Assembly: GCA_015060335.1 (NCBI GenBank) | Contig: SUYR01000009.1 | Coordinates: forward strand, 1 to 64,000 | Source of the DNA: Bacteroidales bacterium | GTDB taxonomy: Bacteria > Bacteroidota > Bacteroidia > Bacteroidales > UBA932 | DNA length: 64,000 bases | Direction: 5' to 3' | In this document: positions 15,896 through 26,075 of the stretch, piece after piece | Layout of the letters: each line of letters starts with the position of its first letter | Numbering within the stretch: position 1 is the stretch's first letter | The notes under the pieces: generated by a model | Database searches by the model: none | Told to the model about the DNA's origin: nothing | The model's input: only the letters and a program-made list of their open reading frames with translations | Position numbers and translations under genes: made by a program

Positions 15896-18448
15896 ATGAT
15901 GCGAAAACTACACCTTGGCAATGTCTTGACTACATTGCTTTTCAGTTCTTGTCTTTTGGGTATCTGTGCATGCGAAGACGAATCGGAACCGGGACAGACA
16001 GAACCGTCGGAAAATACAGGACAACCGTCAGCCCCAGATGCTGATACAGATTCAGACAGACTTGTCATAACGGATGGAAAGGCAAGGTTTTATCTGTATG
16101 AGAGTGAAAATTCCATCAGGGAGGCCTATAGTAAAGGTATAAGTGACTGGAGCGGATTCACTGTTTCAGTCGGCAATAAGGAATATTCGCCAAAAACAGA
16201 TGAAGACGGTCGGGCGTATGTGGATGTAGATGCCTCTGCCACAGGGGTTTACAATGCTGTGCTGACATCGGGCGATTCCGCCCCGTATCTCGGTGCATCC
16301 AAGTATATCGGTCTGCATCATCCGTTCTCAATGTCTTTCCACACTGTAAAGAACATGGTGGAATCTTTCCCCTTATATGCCTCATACAATGAGGAAACCG
16401 GTAACAGACTGGTGTTCTCGATGGGATGTTCTTTGTTGGAACTTACTGTCAAGGGAGAGGCTAAGATCGCTTCTGTCAGGATTGATAATCCTTCCGGAGA
16501 ATATATGGCTGGCAAGGGAAGCTATATGGTTTCAAAAAAAATTCATGCAATTACGGAAGGTGTTCCTTTTGTTGTCATGAATTGTACGAATACGGGAAAT
16601 TTCGTCAATACCACACTTTCAGGAGTCAAGATCTGTATCCCGATAGCACAGGGAGCGTACTCTCAAGGTCTGGATATACGTGTCTGTGATGCCGGACACA
16701 GGATGATGGAAGTCAAGGTGGACCCTTTCGAGGTGGCGGCAGATCGGACTCATAAGGTAGAGATTACATACCAGCCCGATAAGAATCTGCTATATTATGA
16801 GGGCTTCGACAATTTCGTCTGGGGAGGAGACCCGGTCAAGGGCAGCACGGCAAGTGCGTTTGCACCCTCTGAAGAGGCTATGACGACATCCGGCGGTGTC
16901 CGATATCTCGGATACGAAGAAGCCCTTGCATCGGTGTCTTATGATACGCCGGGAACCGGCTTCATCCAGCCGGAAACATATTCTTCCGTTTCCAATAAGA
17001 CAGTAGAGACAGCGCATCAGATGAGTGCCTCCTATGTAAGGAGCCGTAATATCGGTGAGTTTTCCATGCTTTACCGCTGTCAGGAATATCAAGGCTATGT
17101 AGGTGTCGGTACGGGAAATCTCTACAGGGGCATTTTTGAACCAAAGGTCATTCCCGGAATTACTGGACTTGCCGACCTCGAAATATCATTTGATTACTGC
17201 CCGAAGGTTGGCTTCAAGGACAATATCCGGCTTGATGTCATCAATGGAGGAAAGATTGTCTCCTGCACTATAGACGGACAGCCTGCTCTTGTTGAGGACG
17301 CGCAGACATTATACAAGGGAATAACATCCACGTACGTGTTCAGGAAGGATGCTGTTGCAGTCCCATCCTCCACATCTTCTGAAAAGCAATGGCATAAGGT
17401 CGTCTGCCATGTGGAAAATGTAAATGACAATACCCGTTTCAGGGTCACGACAAATGATGCCTCAGAAGGGAATCATGGTTTCTATCTTGACGATTTTCTC
17501 ATATCTAAAGTGAAGGACCGGAAGAAGAATGCTCTTGTGGGCATGAGGGTTCTGTATTGGAATATTCAGAACGGAATGTGGTATGATCAGGAAGATAACT
17601 ATAACAATTTTGTGGCGTGGGTGAAGAAGTATGATCCGGATGTGTGTGTCTGGTGTGAGGGCGAAACTATTTTCAACAGACAAGGTGTAAAAGTGTATGG
17701 TTCGGATCGCATTCTTCCAAACGGTTGGAAAGCATTGGCGGCCCGTTATGGTCATTCCTATGTGTCTAAAAGTGCGGATAAGGACAATTATCCGCAGATT
17801 ATCACATCTAAATATCCGATTACGACGCTTAAGGAAATTTATGATACAGGAAATCCAAAGAAACCGATAGTGCATGGAGCCGGTCTTTTCAGGATTTCAT
17901 ACAATGGCAATCCCGTCAATTTCATTACATTCCATGCCTATGCCCAGAAATATGCTCCTGAATACGAGGGAAAGACTCAGGAGGAAAAGGATGCTTCTTC
18001 CGCAAGGAATGAGGGAGATCTTCACCGTGAACATGAAATCAGGTATATATGTGACAATGTCATTAACGGGGCAGAATATGCGGGTCTGAAGAACTTGCTC
18101 ATGATGGGAGATTTCAATGCGAAATCCAGACTGGATATTGAACATTATCCGGCGGATACTCCGTCGACGACATGGCTGCTGCATGATTATATCCATGAAA
18201 ATACAGGACTGACAGATGTTATCCATGAACGGAACGATGACAGGGATTTCTTCTCGTCTGTCAACGGTGACTCGCAGCGTATAGATTTCGTCTATGCTTC
18301 CAAAGATATGTATGACCGCATAGAGAATGCCGTGATTCTGATTGACTCATGGACAACCCTTTCCCAGGACAAATCGGTCGCTGACAAAGGTTATTTCTGC
18401 AAACCATCCGATCACAGACCTATCCTTGTAGACTTTAAGATGAACTGA
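15896..18448 (+). CDS. Large lipoprotein with C-terminal endonuclease/exonuclease/phosphatase (EEP) domain
   Basis: 850 residues from the ATG at 15896; the track start adds 11 non-signal residues. The signal peptide ends near a Cys (GICACED), probably a lipoprotein. Residues about 50-300 form a beta-rich domain I do not recognise. Residues about 305-540 begin YYEGFDNFVWGG and end FYLDDFLIS, like a jelly-roll/anchor-type module. The last 290 residues are EEP: LYWNIQNGMW, a metal-binding Glu in CEGETIF, GDFNAKSR, and a final DHRP. This fold hydrolyses phosphodiesters or phosphomonoesters. First gene of the island; no clear promoter was found in the 100-base gap after the der remnant. The next gene encodes a second EEP and starts two bases after the stop. 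Confidence 0.88.
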   Translation: MMRKLHLGNVLTTLLFSSCLLGICACEDESEPGQTEPSENTGQPSAPDADTDSDRLVITDGKARFYLYESENSIREAYSKGISDWSGFTVSVGNKEYSPKTDEDGRAYVDVDASATGVYNAVLTSGDSAPYLGASKYIGLHHPFSMSFHTVKNMVESFPLYASYNEETGNRLVFSMGCSLLELTVKGEAKIASVRIDNPSGEYMAGKGSYMVSKKIHAITEGVPFVVMNCTNTGNFVNTTLSGVKICIPIAQGAYSQGLDIRVCDAGHRMMEVKVDPFEVAADRTHKVEITYQPDKNLLYYEGFDNFVWGGDPVKGSTASAFAPSEEAMTTSGGVRYLGYEEALASVSYDTPGTGFIQPETYSSVSNKTVETAHQMSASYVRSRNIGEFSMLYRCQEYQGYVGVGTGNLYRGIFEPKVIPGITGLADLEISFDYCPKVGFKDNIRLDVINGGKIVSCTIDGQPALVEDAQTLYKGITSTYVFRKDAVAVPSSTSSEKQWHKVVCHVENVNDNTRFRVTTNDASEGNHGFYLDDFLISKVKDRKKNALVGMRVLYWNIQNGMWYDQEDNYNNFVAWVKKYDPDVCVWCEGETIFNRQGVKVYGSDRILPNGWKALAARYGHSYVSKSADKDNYPQIITSKYPITTLKEIYDTGNPKKPIVHGAGLFRISYNGNPVNFITFHAYAQKYAPEYEGKTQEEKDASSARNEGDLHREHEIRYICDNVINGAEYAGLKNLLMMGDFNAKSRLDIEHYPADTPSTTWLLHDYIHENTGLTDVIHERNDDRDFFSSVNGDSQRIDFVYASKDMYDRIENAVILIDSWTTLSQDKSVADKGYFCKPSDHRPILVDFKMN

Positions 18449-18449
18449 T

Positions 18450-19403
18450 ATGAAGAGACTGACAGCAATCATATTCGCAATGCTTTCCTTCGCAAATCTG
18501 CCTGATGTCTGCGGGAAGGAGCTGAAAGTCTTGTACTGGAACATCCAGAACGGGATGTGGACCGGTCAGGAGGATAATTACTGTGCATTTGTGGGCTGGG
18601 TGAAGGCACAGAAACCGGATGTCTGCATCTGGGCTGAAGCGGAAACAATATATTACACGGGGACATCGGAAAGACTGCCCCGCGAGGATCGTTATTTCAT
18701 CTGGGACGAGGTCGCTCCGCGTTACGGGCATAAATACATATATGTCGGAGGACATCGGGATGGCTATCCTCAGGTGATTACCTCAAGGTACCCGATAGAA
18801 AATGTGGAGAGGATTGTCGGAGACGAAAACTTTACTGTGGTCCATGGAGCCGGATGGGCGCGTATAAAGGTGGCGGGCAAGACTGTAAACCTTGTCTCTC
18901 TGCACACGTGGCCTCAGAAAAACCATTTCAACTGCAAGGGAGCGGCTTCCGAGGTCATAAAGGCCAGTGCGGCAAGGGGCGAGGGGGACATGTATCGCGC
19001 GGAGGAAATTAAATGGATATGCGAACATACCATACTCACGGATCCGCAGGCTGAGGATAATTTCTGGCTTATGGCAGGAGATTTCAACGCTGTCTCTCCA
19101 AGGGACAACTGGGTGTACGGGTATCCTGAAGGGGCCACTCAACTTCTTGCGCATAAATATATTCTTGAGAATACTCCTTATGTGGACGTCATCTGGCAGC
19201 GCAGCCAGAGGAATTTCTATACAACTACATTTGAGAAGAAACGGATTGATTTTGTCTATTGCTCTCCGGCTATGTATGACTGTGTGACGCATGCGGAAAT
19301 CGTAGAGGATGACTATACTGAGCCTCAGAGGCATCCTGAGGTGCGGAACTTCCACAATCCTTCAGACCATCTGCCTGTCATAGTACAATTCAACATTAAA
19401 TAA
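18450..19403 (+). CDS. Secreted endonuclease/exonuclease/phosphatase family protein
   Basis: 317 residues with a signal peptide (LTAIIFAMLSFANLPDVCG) and an EEP domain over the whole mature part: VLYWNIQNGMW, AEAETIYY, MAGDFNAVSPRDN and the terminal SDHLPVIVQF. It closely resembles the C-terminal domain of the preceding protein, including the shared LYWNIQNGMW block, so the pair probably arose by duplication. The substrate could be a phosphodiester in a decorated glycan, lipid head group or nucleic acid; the sequence does not say. Co-transcribed with its neighbours (gaps of one and five bases). Confidence 0.92.
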   Translation: MKRLTAIIFAMLSFANLPDVCGKELKVLYWNIQNGMWTGQEDNYCAFVGWVKAQKPDVCIWAEAETIYYTGTSERLPREDRYFIWDEVAPRYGHKYIYVGGHRDGYPQVITSRYPIENVERIVGDENFTVVHGAGWARIKVAGKTVNLVSLHTWPQKNHFNCKGAASEVIKASAARGEGDMYRAEEIKWICEHTILTDPQAEDNFWLMAGDFNAVSPRDNWVYGYPEGATQLLAHKYILENTPYVDVIWQRSQRNFYTTTFEKKRIDFVYCSPAMYDCVTHAEIVEDDYTEPQRHPEVRNFHNPSDHLPVIVQFNIK

Positions 19404-19408
19404 TACGT

Positions 19409-20482
19409 ATGAAAAAAACATTATCAGCGATTCTCTTTACTGCACTTGTCCTTTTCTCGGTCTGTTCCTGTGCTGAGAAAGGATTGAACGACCCGCGTAA
19501 AGAGAAAATCGAGGTGCATCTTCTCGAAGATTGCAGCGATGAGCCTTTGGAGGCTTTCTGCCTGAGTGTCCTTGGTGGCACGGCAGACTTCTATATCAGG
19601 AGTGACGTGGACGGATTCAATGCATTCTGGCAGGATGCCGCTCCTCTTCCTTGGGCCAAGGTGACACTTTTTGAGAAGACAGGAACAAATGATGTGTGGC
19701 ATTTGCAACTTGAGTATTCGGAGCGTTCGGATGCCTGCCTGTACTACAGAAGAGGAGGGATGCTTTCTTTGGTGGCCCCGTCTCAGGAACTCGGTACTTT
19801 TCTTCCTGTGTATCAGGGACCTGCCGTAAGAGTTCAGGAGCATTTTGACAGTTTTGCATACGGGTCTAGGAATCCTCATGTGGATGATGGTGAAGTCCAC
19901 ATTGAGAAATGGTCTACCGCTCTCAAGGACAAAGGCTTTGACTCCGAACCGATCGGTGACGCGGTCAAGTCTGCATGTTATGCCGGAAACGGCTATATCA
20001 AACTTGGGGATGCAGAGGGTAATAAAGGCTCTTTGCTGACTCCGTATAATGAACTTTACCGTTATGATTCGCTCCTTGTCGTCACTTTCCGTGCATCTGC
20101 CTACCAGACTTCTGACGGTACAAAAGATGAGAACGGATTCAGTGTGGAAGTTGTCGGAGGCGGAGTTATCAGGGATTTACAGCAGAAAGAACAGACGAGC
20201 ATAATGCTTACGGCTCCCTATATAAATCAGGATGCGGAGGATGTGTCGCATATGTGGGGAGCGGACAGCTATTTTATGGTATTTGTAGCAGAGACGGAAA
20301 AATCACAGCTTACGACGAGTACCAGAATCAAAATCAGTTCAGGCGAATCCGGAGAAGGAACATCTCGTCTTTTCATAGATGATATATGCGTCATGAGGCT
20401 TGTGGATGGCTTGGATGAGGATTTATATTCGATGAATCAGGGTAGCGGGCCTGACCGTATTCTCGCTGCGCGTAATAATTAA
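19409..20482 (+). CDS. Lipoprotein with jelly-roll-like domain, unknown function
   Basis: 357 residues; lipobox-like VCSC at about residue 18-21. Residues about 30-130 are beta-rich and unrecognised. From about 145 (VQEHFDSFAYGSRNP) to 335 (SRLFIDDICVMRL) the pattern matches the middle module of the EEP lipoprotein at 15896 (starts with FDxF, ends FIDDI/FYLDDF), so the two share a fold, probably a carbohydrate- or ligand-binding jelly roll. It sits between the EEP pair and the SusCD pair, a place where surface binding proteins are common. The binding role is inferred. Confidence 0.75.
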   Translation: MKKTLSAILFTALVLFSVCSCAEKGLNDPRKEKIEVHLLEDCSDEPLEAFCLSVLGGTADFYIRSDVDGFNAFWQDAAPLPWAKVTLFEKTGTNDVWHLQLEYSERSDACLYYRRGGMLSLVAPSQELGTFLPVYQGPAVRVQEHFDSFAYGSRNPHVDDGEVHIEKWSTALKDKGFDSEPIGDAVKSACYAGNGYIKLGDAEGNKGSLLTPYNELYRYDSLLVVTFRASAYQTSDGTKDENGFSVEVVGGGVIRDLQQKEQTSIMLTAPYINQDAEDVSHMWGADSYFMVFVAETEKSQLTTSTRIKISSGESGEGTSRLFIDDICVMRLVDGLDEDLYSMNQGSGPDRILAARNN

Positions 20483-20494
20483 AATTGGCATCAG

Positions 20495-23400
20495 ATGAAA
20501 TCAAGAAAAAAACTATGTATCCTTTCCGGTCTTTTCCTGATATGTGCTGTTATTCCTGCAGCCGCGCAGACGACCGTTTCAGGACATGTGTATGATTCGA
20601 AAGGGGAGCCTCTGATTGGTGCGTATGTCACAGTAGAAGGCACGTCGACAGGTTCTATTACAGACATTGATGGTGCTTATACCATTTCTGCAAGACCTTC
20701 TGATATATTGAAGGCGGAATTCATGGGTTTCCTGCCGTTATCGGAGACGGTAGGGGAGCGTAAGGTCATCGATTTCAATCTTCAGGAAGATCGCAATGTC
20801 CTTGATGATGTCGTGGTCATTGCGTATGGCTCTGCAAAAAAATCAGACCTGACAGGTTCGGTGGCTAATGTGAAGATGGGTGACATCAAGGATGCTCCTG
20901 TCCTTTCTATTGACAACGCACTTCAGGGACGTATTGCAGGTGCCGACTTCATGTCGACTGACGGTGCACCTGGCTCGACCACAACAATCCGTATCCGAGG
21001 AACACGTTCGATTTCAGCGTCAAACGAGCCATTGTTTGTCGTAGACGGAGTTATTGATGCAATTCATGATCTCAATGACATCAACTCTGACGACATAGCC
21101 AGCATTTCCGTACTGAAGGATGCCTCTTCGACTGCCATATATGGTTCACGTGGCGCAAACGGCGTCATCATCATCACTACGAAGAAGGGTTCCGGGAATG
21201 ACGGCAAGGTGAACATTTCTTTCAAGGCGGATTTAGGATTCTCCCACCTTCCGAGGTCTCTGGACATAATGGATGCGTCGGAGTTTACCCAATATCGTAA
21301 CGATTATGCTTATTTCGGTTCGGATGCCAGTCATTCTGAGGTCGGTTCTTCGACTCCTCTTTCCGGAGCGGTATATGCAGATCCGCTGAGTTATGGTAAG
21401 GGGACAGATTGGATCGGGGAGATTACCCGTGTGGCATTTTCACAGAACTACGGTCTCTCGCTCACCGGCGGGAACGACAAGGGATCGTTCTTTGCTTCTG
21501 TCGGTTACAATGATACGGAGGGTATCATCGACGGCAGCGGCCAGAAACGTTTTACCGGACGTATCAAGGGAGAACGCCGGATCTTTTCCTGGCTCAAAGC
21601 ATCATACAACGGATCTTATACATGGCGTCATACCGATGAGAACAAGGCAAGCATAGGCGGTACAAGTTGGTGGAATGCCGCTCAGTATCTTTCACCACTG
21701 ATCCGGCCTACCGATTCGGAAAATCCTCTGTATAATCTCGGTCAGAAAATCAACACCCCGCGTGCTATGATTGACCAGAATGTGCATTATACGGACAGAA
21801 ACTCCACGAACCATGCTGTGAATGTGGAAATCACACCTATAGAGAATCTCGTGATAGCCAGTACACTCTCATATTACCTCTATTTCAGGTCGACATACCA
21901 GTATAAACCGGGAACACTTCCTGCAAAGACCGAGAATGAAGGGGGTGAGGCAAGCAGGGCAGAATATAATGAGATGTCACTTTCCAGTGAGACCACCGCC
22001 CGCTATAAGATGGAGAAGGACGGTCATCTGTTCCAGCCTATGTTGGGTTTTTCCGCCTATAGGTATAATGCCCATAACATGTCTCTTTCGGGAAAGGGAT
22101 ATATGGATGACGAGGTGATGTGGAACAATATGAATGCAGTTCTTGACAAGGAAACCTACAGTGCCGGGACTTCCTACAATGCAAGGCAGAAGATGTCTGC
22201 GTTTGCCCGTGTTGATTATAATTACAAGTCCCGCTATTATCTGACGGCTACGGGACGTTTCGACGGAGCATCGAATTTTGCTGCAAACAACAAGTGGGCA
22301 TTCTTCCCGTCCGCCGCTTTGAGATGGAACATTTCCAATGAGGCGTTCATGCAGAATGTTTCATGGATTGATGATCTTTCTCTTCGTCTGAGTGCCGGAA
22401 TGACAGGTAACGATGCCATCAGTGCGTATAATTCCCTAGCTGCACTCAGCAGTACCACCGGGGGTTATCTTTTCGATGGAAGCCAGCCGGTGGCATTTTA
22501 CCGGAGCCGTCTGTCTCAGCCGGAACTGACATGGGAAAAGACTGCGTCTTATAACCTTGCATTGGACTGGACTATGTTCGGTGGTCGTCTTGCACTTACT
22601 GCTGAGGCATATACGTCAAGGACGACCGATCTTCTCCTAACGGTTCAGGTCGCCAACCAGACTGGTTATTCGTCTCATTTCTGTAATCTCGGAGAAATTT
22701 CCAACAGGGGACTGGAACTTACGGTTGATTCCCGCAATATCGAGACTAAGGATTTCCAGTGGACGACCTCTTTCACAATCTCTCACAACAAGCAGAATGT
22801 GATCGATATCGGGTCGGAGGATTTCGTCACTGCACTTAAATCTCCCGGAAACAACGGATATATGATGTATGGCTATGTGGAAGGCTACCCTCTCAACTCT
22901 CTTTGGGGATTCAAATACGGTGGCGTATGGAAATCCGATGATGAGCGGGAAAGAAATGCTGACACCAAGGCGTACGTCGGCATCAATGCGAAGAACGAGG
23001 ATGGAACTCCGAGGTATCATGACATCAATCATGACGGAGTTCTCAATCAGGATGACCTTGTCTATCAAGGAAGTGCAGATCCTTACCTGTATGGAGGTAT
23101 GCAGAACACATTCTACTATAAGAACTTCAAACTTGGAGTCTATATAGCCTACTCACTTGGCGGAAAGATATATAACTATGGCGAATTCTATCAGTCTGGA
23201 GGCATTCATACAAACCAGTACAGATATATGCTCGATTCATGGCATCCGGAAAGACACCCCGAATCGGAAATACCTCGTGCCGGATACACGGACACCGCTC
23301 TGCCAAGCGATTTCATGATTCACGATGCGTCATACCTGAGGCTAAAGAATATCAGTTTCGGTTATACTCTGGATCTTTCAAGGAAGTGGAGAAAAGGTAT

Positions 23401-23572
23401 CAGAGACATTACGTTCACTATTTCCGGAGAAAATCTTTACCTCTGGAAAAATTACAACGGATTTGATCCTGATGTGTCAAGTGAAGGTACTTCGTCAACA
23501 CTCAGACGTGTGGACCTGGGTGCTTATCCAAAGCCGCGCACATTTACATTCAGTATTCAGATGAGATATTAA
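20495..23572 (+). CDS. SusC/RagA-family TonB-dependent transporter (island, pair 1)
   Basis: 1025 residues. Signal peptide ending AAAQ, carboxypeptidase-regulatory-like domain (SGHVYDSKGEPLIGAYVTVEG), then the plug with VVVIAYGSAKKSDLTGS, TIRIRGTRS, EPLFVVDGV and KDASSTAIYGSRGANGVIIITTKKG. The barrel ends with a typical SusC tail (PKPRTFTFSIQMRY). It has no STN domain, unlike the second island SusC. It imports the ligand handed over by the SusD encoded 13 bases downstream. Confidence 0.96.
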   Translation: MKSRKKLCILSGLFLICAVIPAAAQTTVSGHVYDSKGEPLIGAYVTVEGTSTGSITDIDGAYTISARPSDILKAEFMGFLPLSETVGERKVIDFNLQEDRNVLDDVVVIAYGSAKKSDLTGSVANVKMGDIKDAPVLSIDNALQGRIAGADFMSTDGAPGSTTTIRIRGTRSISASNEPLFVVDGVIDAIHDLNDINSDDIASISVLKDASSTAIYGSRGANGVIIITTKKGSGNDGKVNISFKADLGFSHLPRSLDIMDASEFTQYRNDYAYFGSDASHSEVGSSTPLSGAVYADPLSYGKGTDWIGEITRVAFSQNYGLSLTGGNDKGSFFASVGYNDTEGIIDGSGQKRFTGRIKGERRIFSWLKASYNGSYTWRHTDENKASIGGTSWWNAAQYLSPLIRPTDSENPLYNLGQKINTPRAMIDQNVHYTDRNSTNHAVNVEITPIENLVIASTLSYYLYFRSTYQYKPGTLPAKTENEGGEASRAEYNEMSLSSETTARYKMEKDGHLFQPMLGFSAYRYNAHNMSLSGKGYMDDEVMWNNMNAVLDKETYSAGTSYNARQKMSAFARVDYNYKSRYYLTATGRFDGASNFAANNKWAFFPSAALRWNISNEAFMQNVSWIDDLSLRLSAGMTGNDAISAYNSLAALSSTTGGYLFDGSQPVAFYRSRLSQPELTWEKTASYNLALDWTMFGGRLALTAEAYTSRTTDLLLTVQVANQTGYSSHFCNLGEISNRGLELTVDSRNIETKDFQWTTSFTISHNKQNVIDIGSEDFVTALKSPGNNGYMMYGYVEGYPLNSLWGFKYGGVWKSDDERERNADTKAYVGINAKNEDGTPRYHDINHDGVLNQDDLVYQGSADPYLYGGMQNTFYYKNFKLGVYIAYSLGGKIYNYGEFYQSGGIHTNQYRYMLDSWHPERHPESEIPRAGYTDTALPSDFMIHDASYLRLKNISFGYTLDLSRKWRKGIRDITFTISGENLYLWKNYNGFDPDVSSEGTSSTLRRVDLGAYPKPRTFTFSIQMRY

Positions 23573-23585
23573 AACAACCTCAGAT

Positions 23586-25091
23586 ATGAAACTTATCAAC
23601 AGGATATTTATGATGATGGCATTGACCGTGCTTGAAGTGACAGCGGTGTCATGCTCTCTCGAAGAGGATACGTCTTCTGTGTCCACCCCGGACAATTTCT
23701 TCCGAAAGTATTCGGAGTGCCAGTCTGTGGTGAACAGTTGTTACATTCCGATAAAGTCGATTTACAACTATACCTACATGCTGGCTACCGAATGTGCCTC
23801 CGATGTCATCTGGTGCGCGTCCGGAACTTATGATGCGCAACTTGACATCAGTCCGGTAAAGCCACGTTTCGGAGCCACGGTGTGGCAGCAGTGTTATTTA
23901 GGTGTCCAACGATGCAATTTTGCAGTGACAGGCATTGAAAGAAGTGATGCAGTTACAGAAGAACAGAGGAACGAACTGCTCTGCGAAGCCAAAGCATTGA
24001 GAGCATTCTACTACTGGACGCTGACATGCTTTTTCGGTGATGTCCCGTTCTATCTGGATGATGTGTCAGATAATGCGGCGCTCCAGCGTATAGCCTTGCT
24101 GCCAAGAATGGATGCAAATGCAACTCGTGATAAACTGATGGAGGACCTGAAGGATATTGCTCCCAAGGTTGCCCAGACAAGGACAAGCGATAATGCAGGC
24201 GCCAGAGTCGGTGCTTCGATGGCCTGGATGCTGATTGCAAAATTCGCTACCTGGAATCATCAGTGGCAAGAGGCCATAAATGCATGCAAGGAACTGGAGA
24301 AGATATACGGGAATCTGGCTGACTACGATCTTGAATATAATGTCATGTTCCGTAACAAGAATACTCCGGAATCCATATTTGAGGTTCAGCATTCGTATGT
24401 GGAGGGTGGTTTGAGTTACTGCTCCAACGTAGCAAGCATCTGCACTCCTACAAGAAAGACCGGCAACATATATGACGGAGTGGAGATTCCGGAACTCGGA
24501 GATCAGGCTACCACATGGCAGTCTGCCCGACCTACGGTATATTATTGTCAGGGGCTAGTTCCTAAGATGAGCACGGACAAACGCAACAGACTGAATACGG
24601 CGTGGGATTATAATGGTCAGGTGTTCGCAAGCCTTGTCAACAATACACGTCCGTGGATGGGACCGAAATTCTGGTGTCCGGACATGAAACTGACAAACGA
24701 CTCGAATAATTACAAAGTCTTCCGTTATGCGGATGCAGTTCTTCTCATGGCAGAGAGTTATTGTGAACTTAATGATTCTGAAAATGCCGTGAAGTATCTC
24801 AACATGGTCCGCAACCGTGCGGGAGTCGGTGATTATACATTCCGCACCTTTCCTCGCCTTCAGGATGAAATCAGGAAGGAGAGAGCCCGTGAACTTTTCG
24901 GAGAGTTCCAGCGGAAATATGACCTTGTACGTTGGGGAATATGGTGGGAGGCTGTCAATGACTATAACGATTACTCCACTTTGCTTGGCAATGCAAAGCC
25001 TTGTCACAGGTATTATCCGATTCCGGATACTCAGGTTGTGTATTCAAAGAACAATCTGGACAACAAGGAGTATGCTCAGTATGGTATGTAA
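23586..25091 (+). CDS. SusD/RagB-family lipoprotein (island, pair 1)
   Basis: 501 residues with a signal peptide and Cys in VSCSLEED. SusD features: NFFRKYSECQSVVNSCY start of the helical core, EAKALRAFYYWTLTCFFGDVPFY (a strongly conserved SusD helix), VFRYADAVLLMAESYCELN, and the C-terminal DEIRKERARELFGEFQRKYDLVRWG with the family end YPIPDTQVVYSKNNLDNKEY. It binds the target glycan at the cell surface and caps the partner SusC. The next gene starts at the base after its stop. Confidence 0.96.
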   Translation: MKLINRIFMMMALTVLEVTAVSCSLEEDTSSVSTPDNFFRKYSECQSVVNSCYIPIKSIYNYTYMLATECASDVIWCASGTYDAQLDISPVKPRFGATVWQQCYLGVQRCNFAVTGIERSDAVTEEQRNELLCEAKALRAFYYWTLTCFFGDVPFYLDDVSDNAALQRIALLPRMDANATRDKLMEDLKDIAPKVAQTRTSDNAGARVGASMAWMLIAKFATWNHQWQEAINACKELEKIYGNLADYDLEYNVMFRNKNTPESIFEVQHSYVEGGLSYCSNVASICTPTRKTGNIYDGVEIPELGDQATTWQSARPTVYYCQGLVPKMSTDKRNRLNTAWDYNGQVFASLVNNTRPWMGPKFWCPDMKLTNDSNNYKVFRYADAVLLMAESYCELNDSENAVKYLNMVRNRAGVGDYTFRTFPRLQDEIRKERARELFGEFQRKYDLVRWGIWWEAVNDYNDYSTLLGNAKPCHRYYPIPDTQVVYSKNNLDNKEYAQYGM

Positions 25092-26075
25092 ATGAAAAAC
25101 ATGATGAAACGAATATTATTGATAATGATGACATTGATGGCTTTAGCATCATGTGACAAGCCATTTGAGATGGACCTTCCGCTTTCAGTCGCTCAACGTA
25201 ACATCACATTGACAAAAGAGGCAGGCTCGACCCATGTCCTTGTCTATGCCGATGGAGCATGGACCGCCTCTTTCACGGAACCGGTCGAGTGGGCGAGTCT
25301 GAACAAACGTTCCGGATATGGTAACAACGAACTGATATTTTCATATTCGGCTAACTACGGCATAGCCCGTAAAATCGGAATTGTGCTGGCGAAGGACGAA
25401 CTGAGAGACACCGTGTTCATGATTCAGAACGGTCCGGTTACATTGGCTTCATATAGTTTTGAACAGAAGTCTGTCCGACTGACAAAACTGGGAGCAGTTG
25501 CGGTGGTCGGTGTATCAAGCAATCTGTACTACAGCGAGGACGCTCTCAGGGTGTCGGCTATATATATCGATGGTGACGGGCAACGTGATACCGTAGCAGT
25601 GGACGGAACCTCGGATAATCCGGCACATTGGATTGTATCAGCCAGGACTCAGTATGACAGGTTCAGTTTCTGTACGACATTCAACGACACTGGAGCGGCA
25701 AGAAACGCTGAACTGATAGTCACTATTGACGACCCGACCGGGCGCCCTCTCAAGTCTATCCTGAAGGTTTCGCAGGGAATCAACAGCCCGAAATTCCTTA
25801 TGACCAGTCTCGCCGGAACTTACGGGTCAGAAGCTCAGGATGTTCTGGTAAACATAACAGTGAATGACATATGGCCTTATGCTGAAAACATCTTCTTTGA
25901 AATGTCTGATGAGGTCAGAACATGGGTCAGAAACATAAGATTGACTTCCGAGGGGCTTGCATTCTCCTTGTCAGAGAATATGACCGGCAGGATGCGGGTC
26001 GGAAAAATCAATATCCGTTATGTTGCGGATTCCGGAGAGACTGCTAATGGTACATTCATGATAACACAGAAATAA
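25092..26075 (+). CDS. BACON-type surface lipoprotein
   Basis: 327 residues; lipobox LASC after a hydrophobic start. Residues about 28-115 show the BACON pattern: conserved Trp in DGAWTASF, WASL, then NNELIFSYSAN and RKIGIVLAKDELRDTVFMIQNG. At least one further beta domain follows, ending FMITQK. BACON domains occur on Bacteroidota surface proteins and act as spacers or bind glycans or mucin. Its ATG directly follows the SusD stop, and its own stop shares one base with the next ATG, so translation is coupled. Confidence 0.85.
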   Translation: MKNMMKRILLIMMTLMALASCDKPFEMDLPLSVAQRNITLTKEAGSTHVLVYADGAWTASFTEPVEWASLNKRSGYGNNELIFSYSANYGIARKIGIVLAKDELRDTVFMIQNGPVTLASYSFEQKSVRLTKLGAVAVVGVSSNLYYSEDALRVSAIYIDGDGQRDTVAVDGTSDNPAHWIVSARTQYDRFSFCTTFNDTGAARNAELIVTIDDPTGRPLKSILKVSQGINSPKFLMTSLAGTYGSEAQDVLVNITVNDIWPYAENIFFEMSDEVRTWVRNIRLTSEGLAFSLSENMTGRMRVGKINIRYVADSGETANGTFMITQK

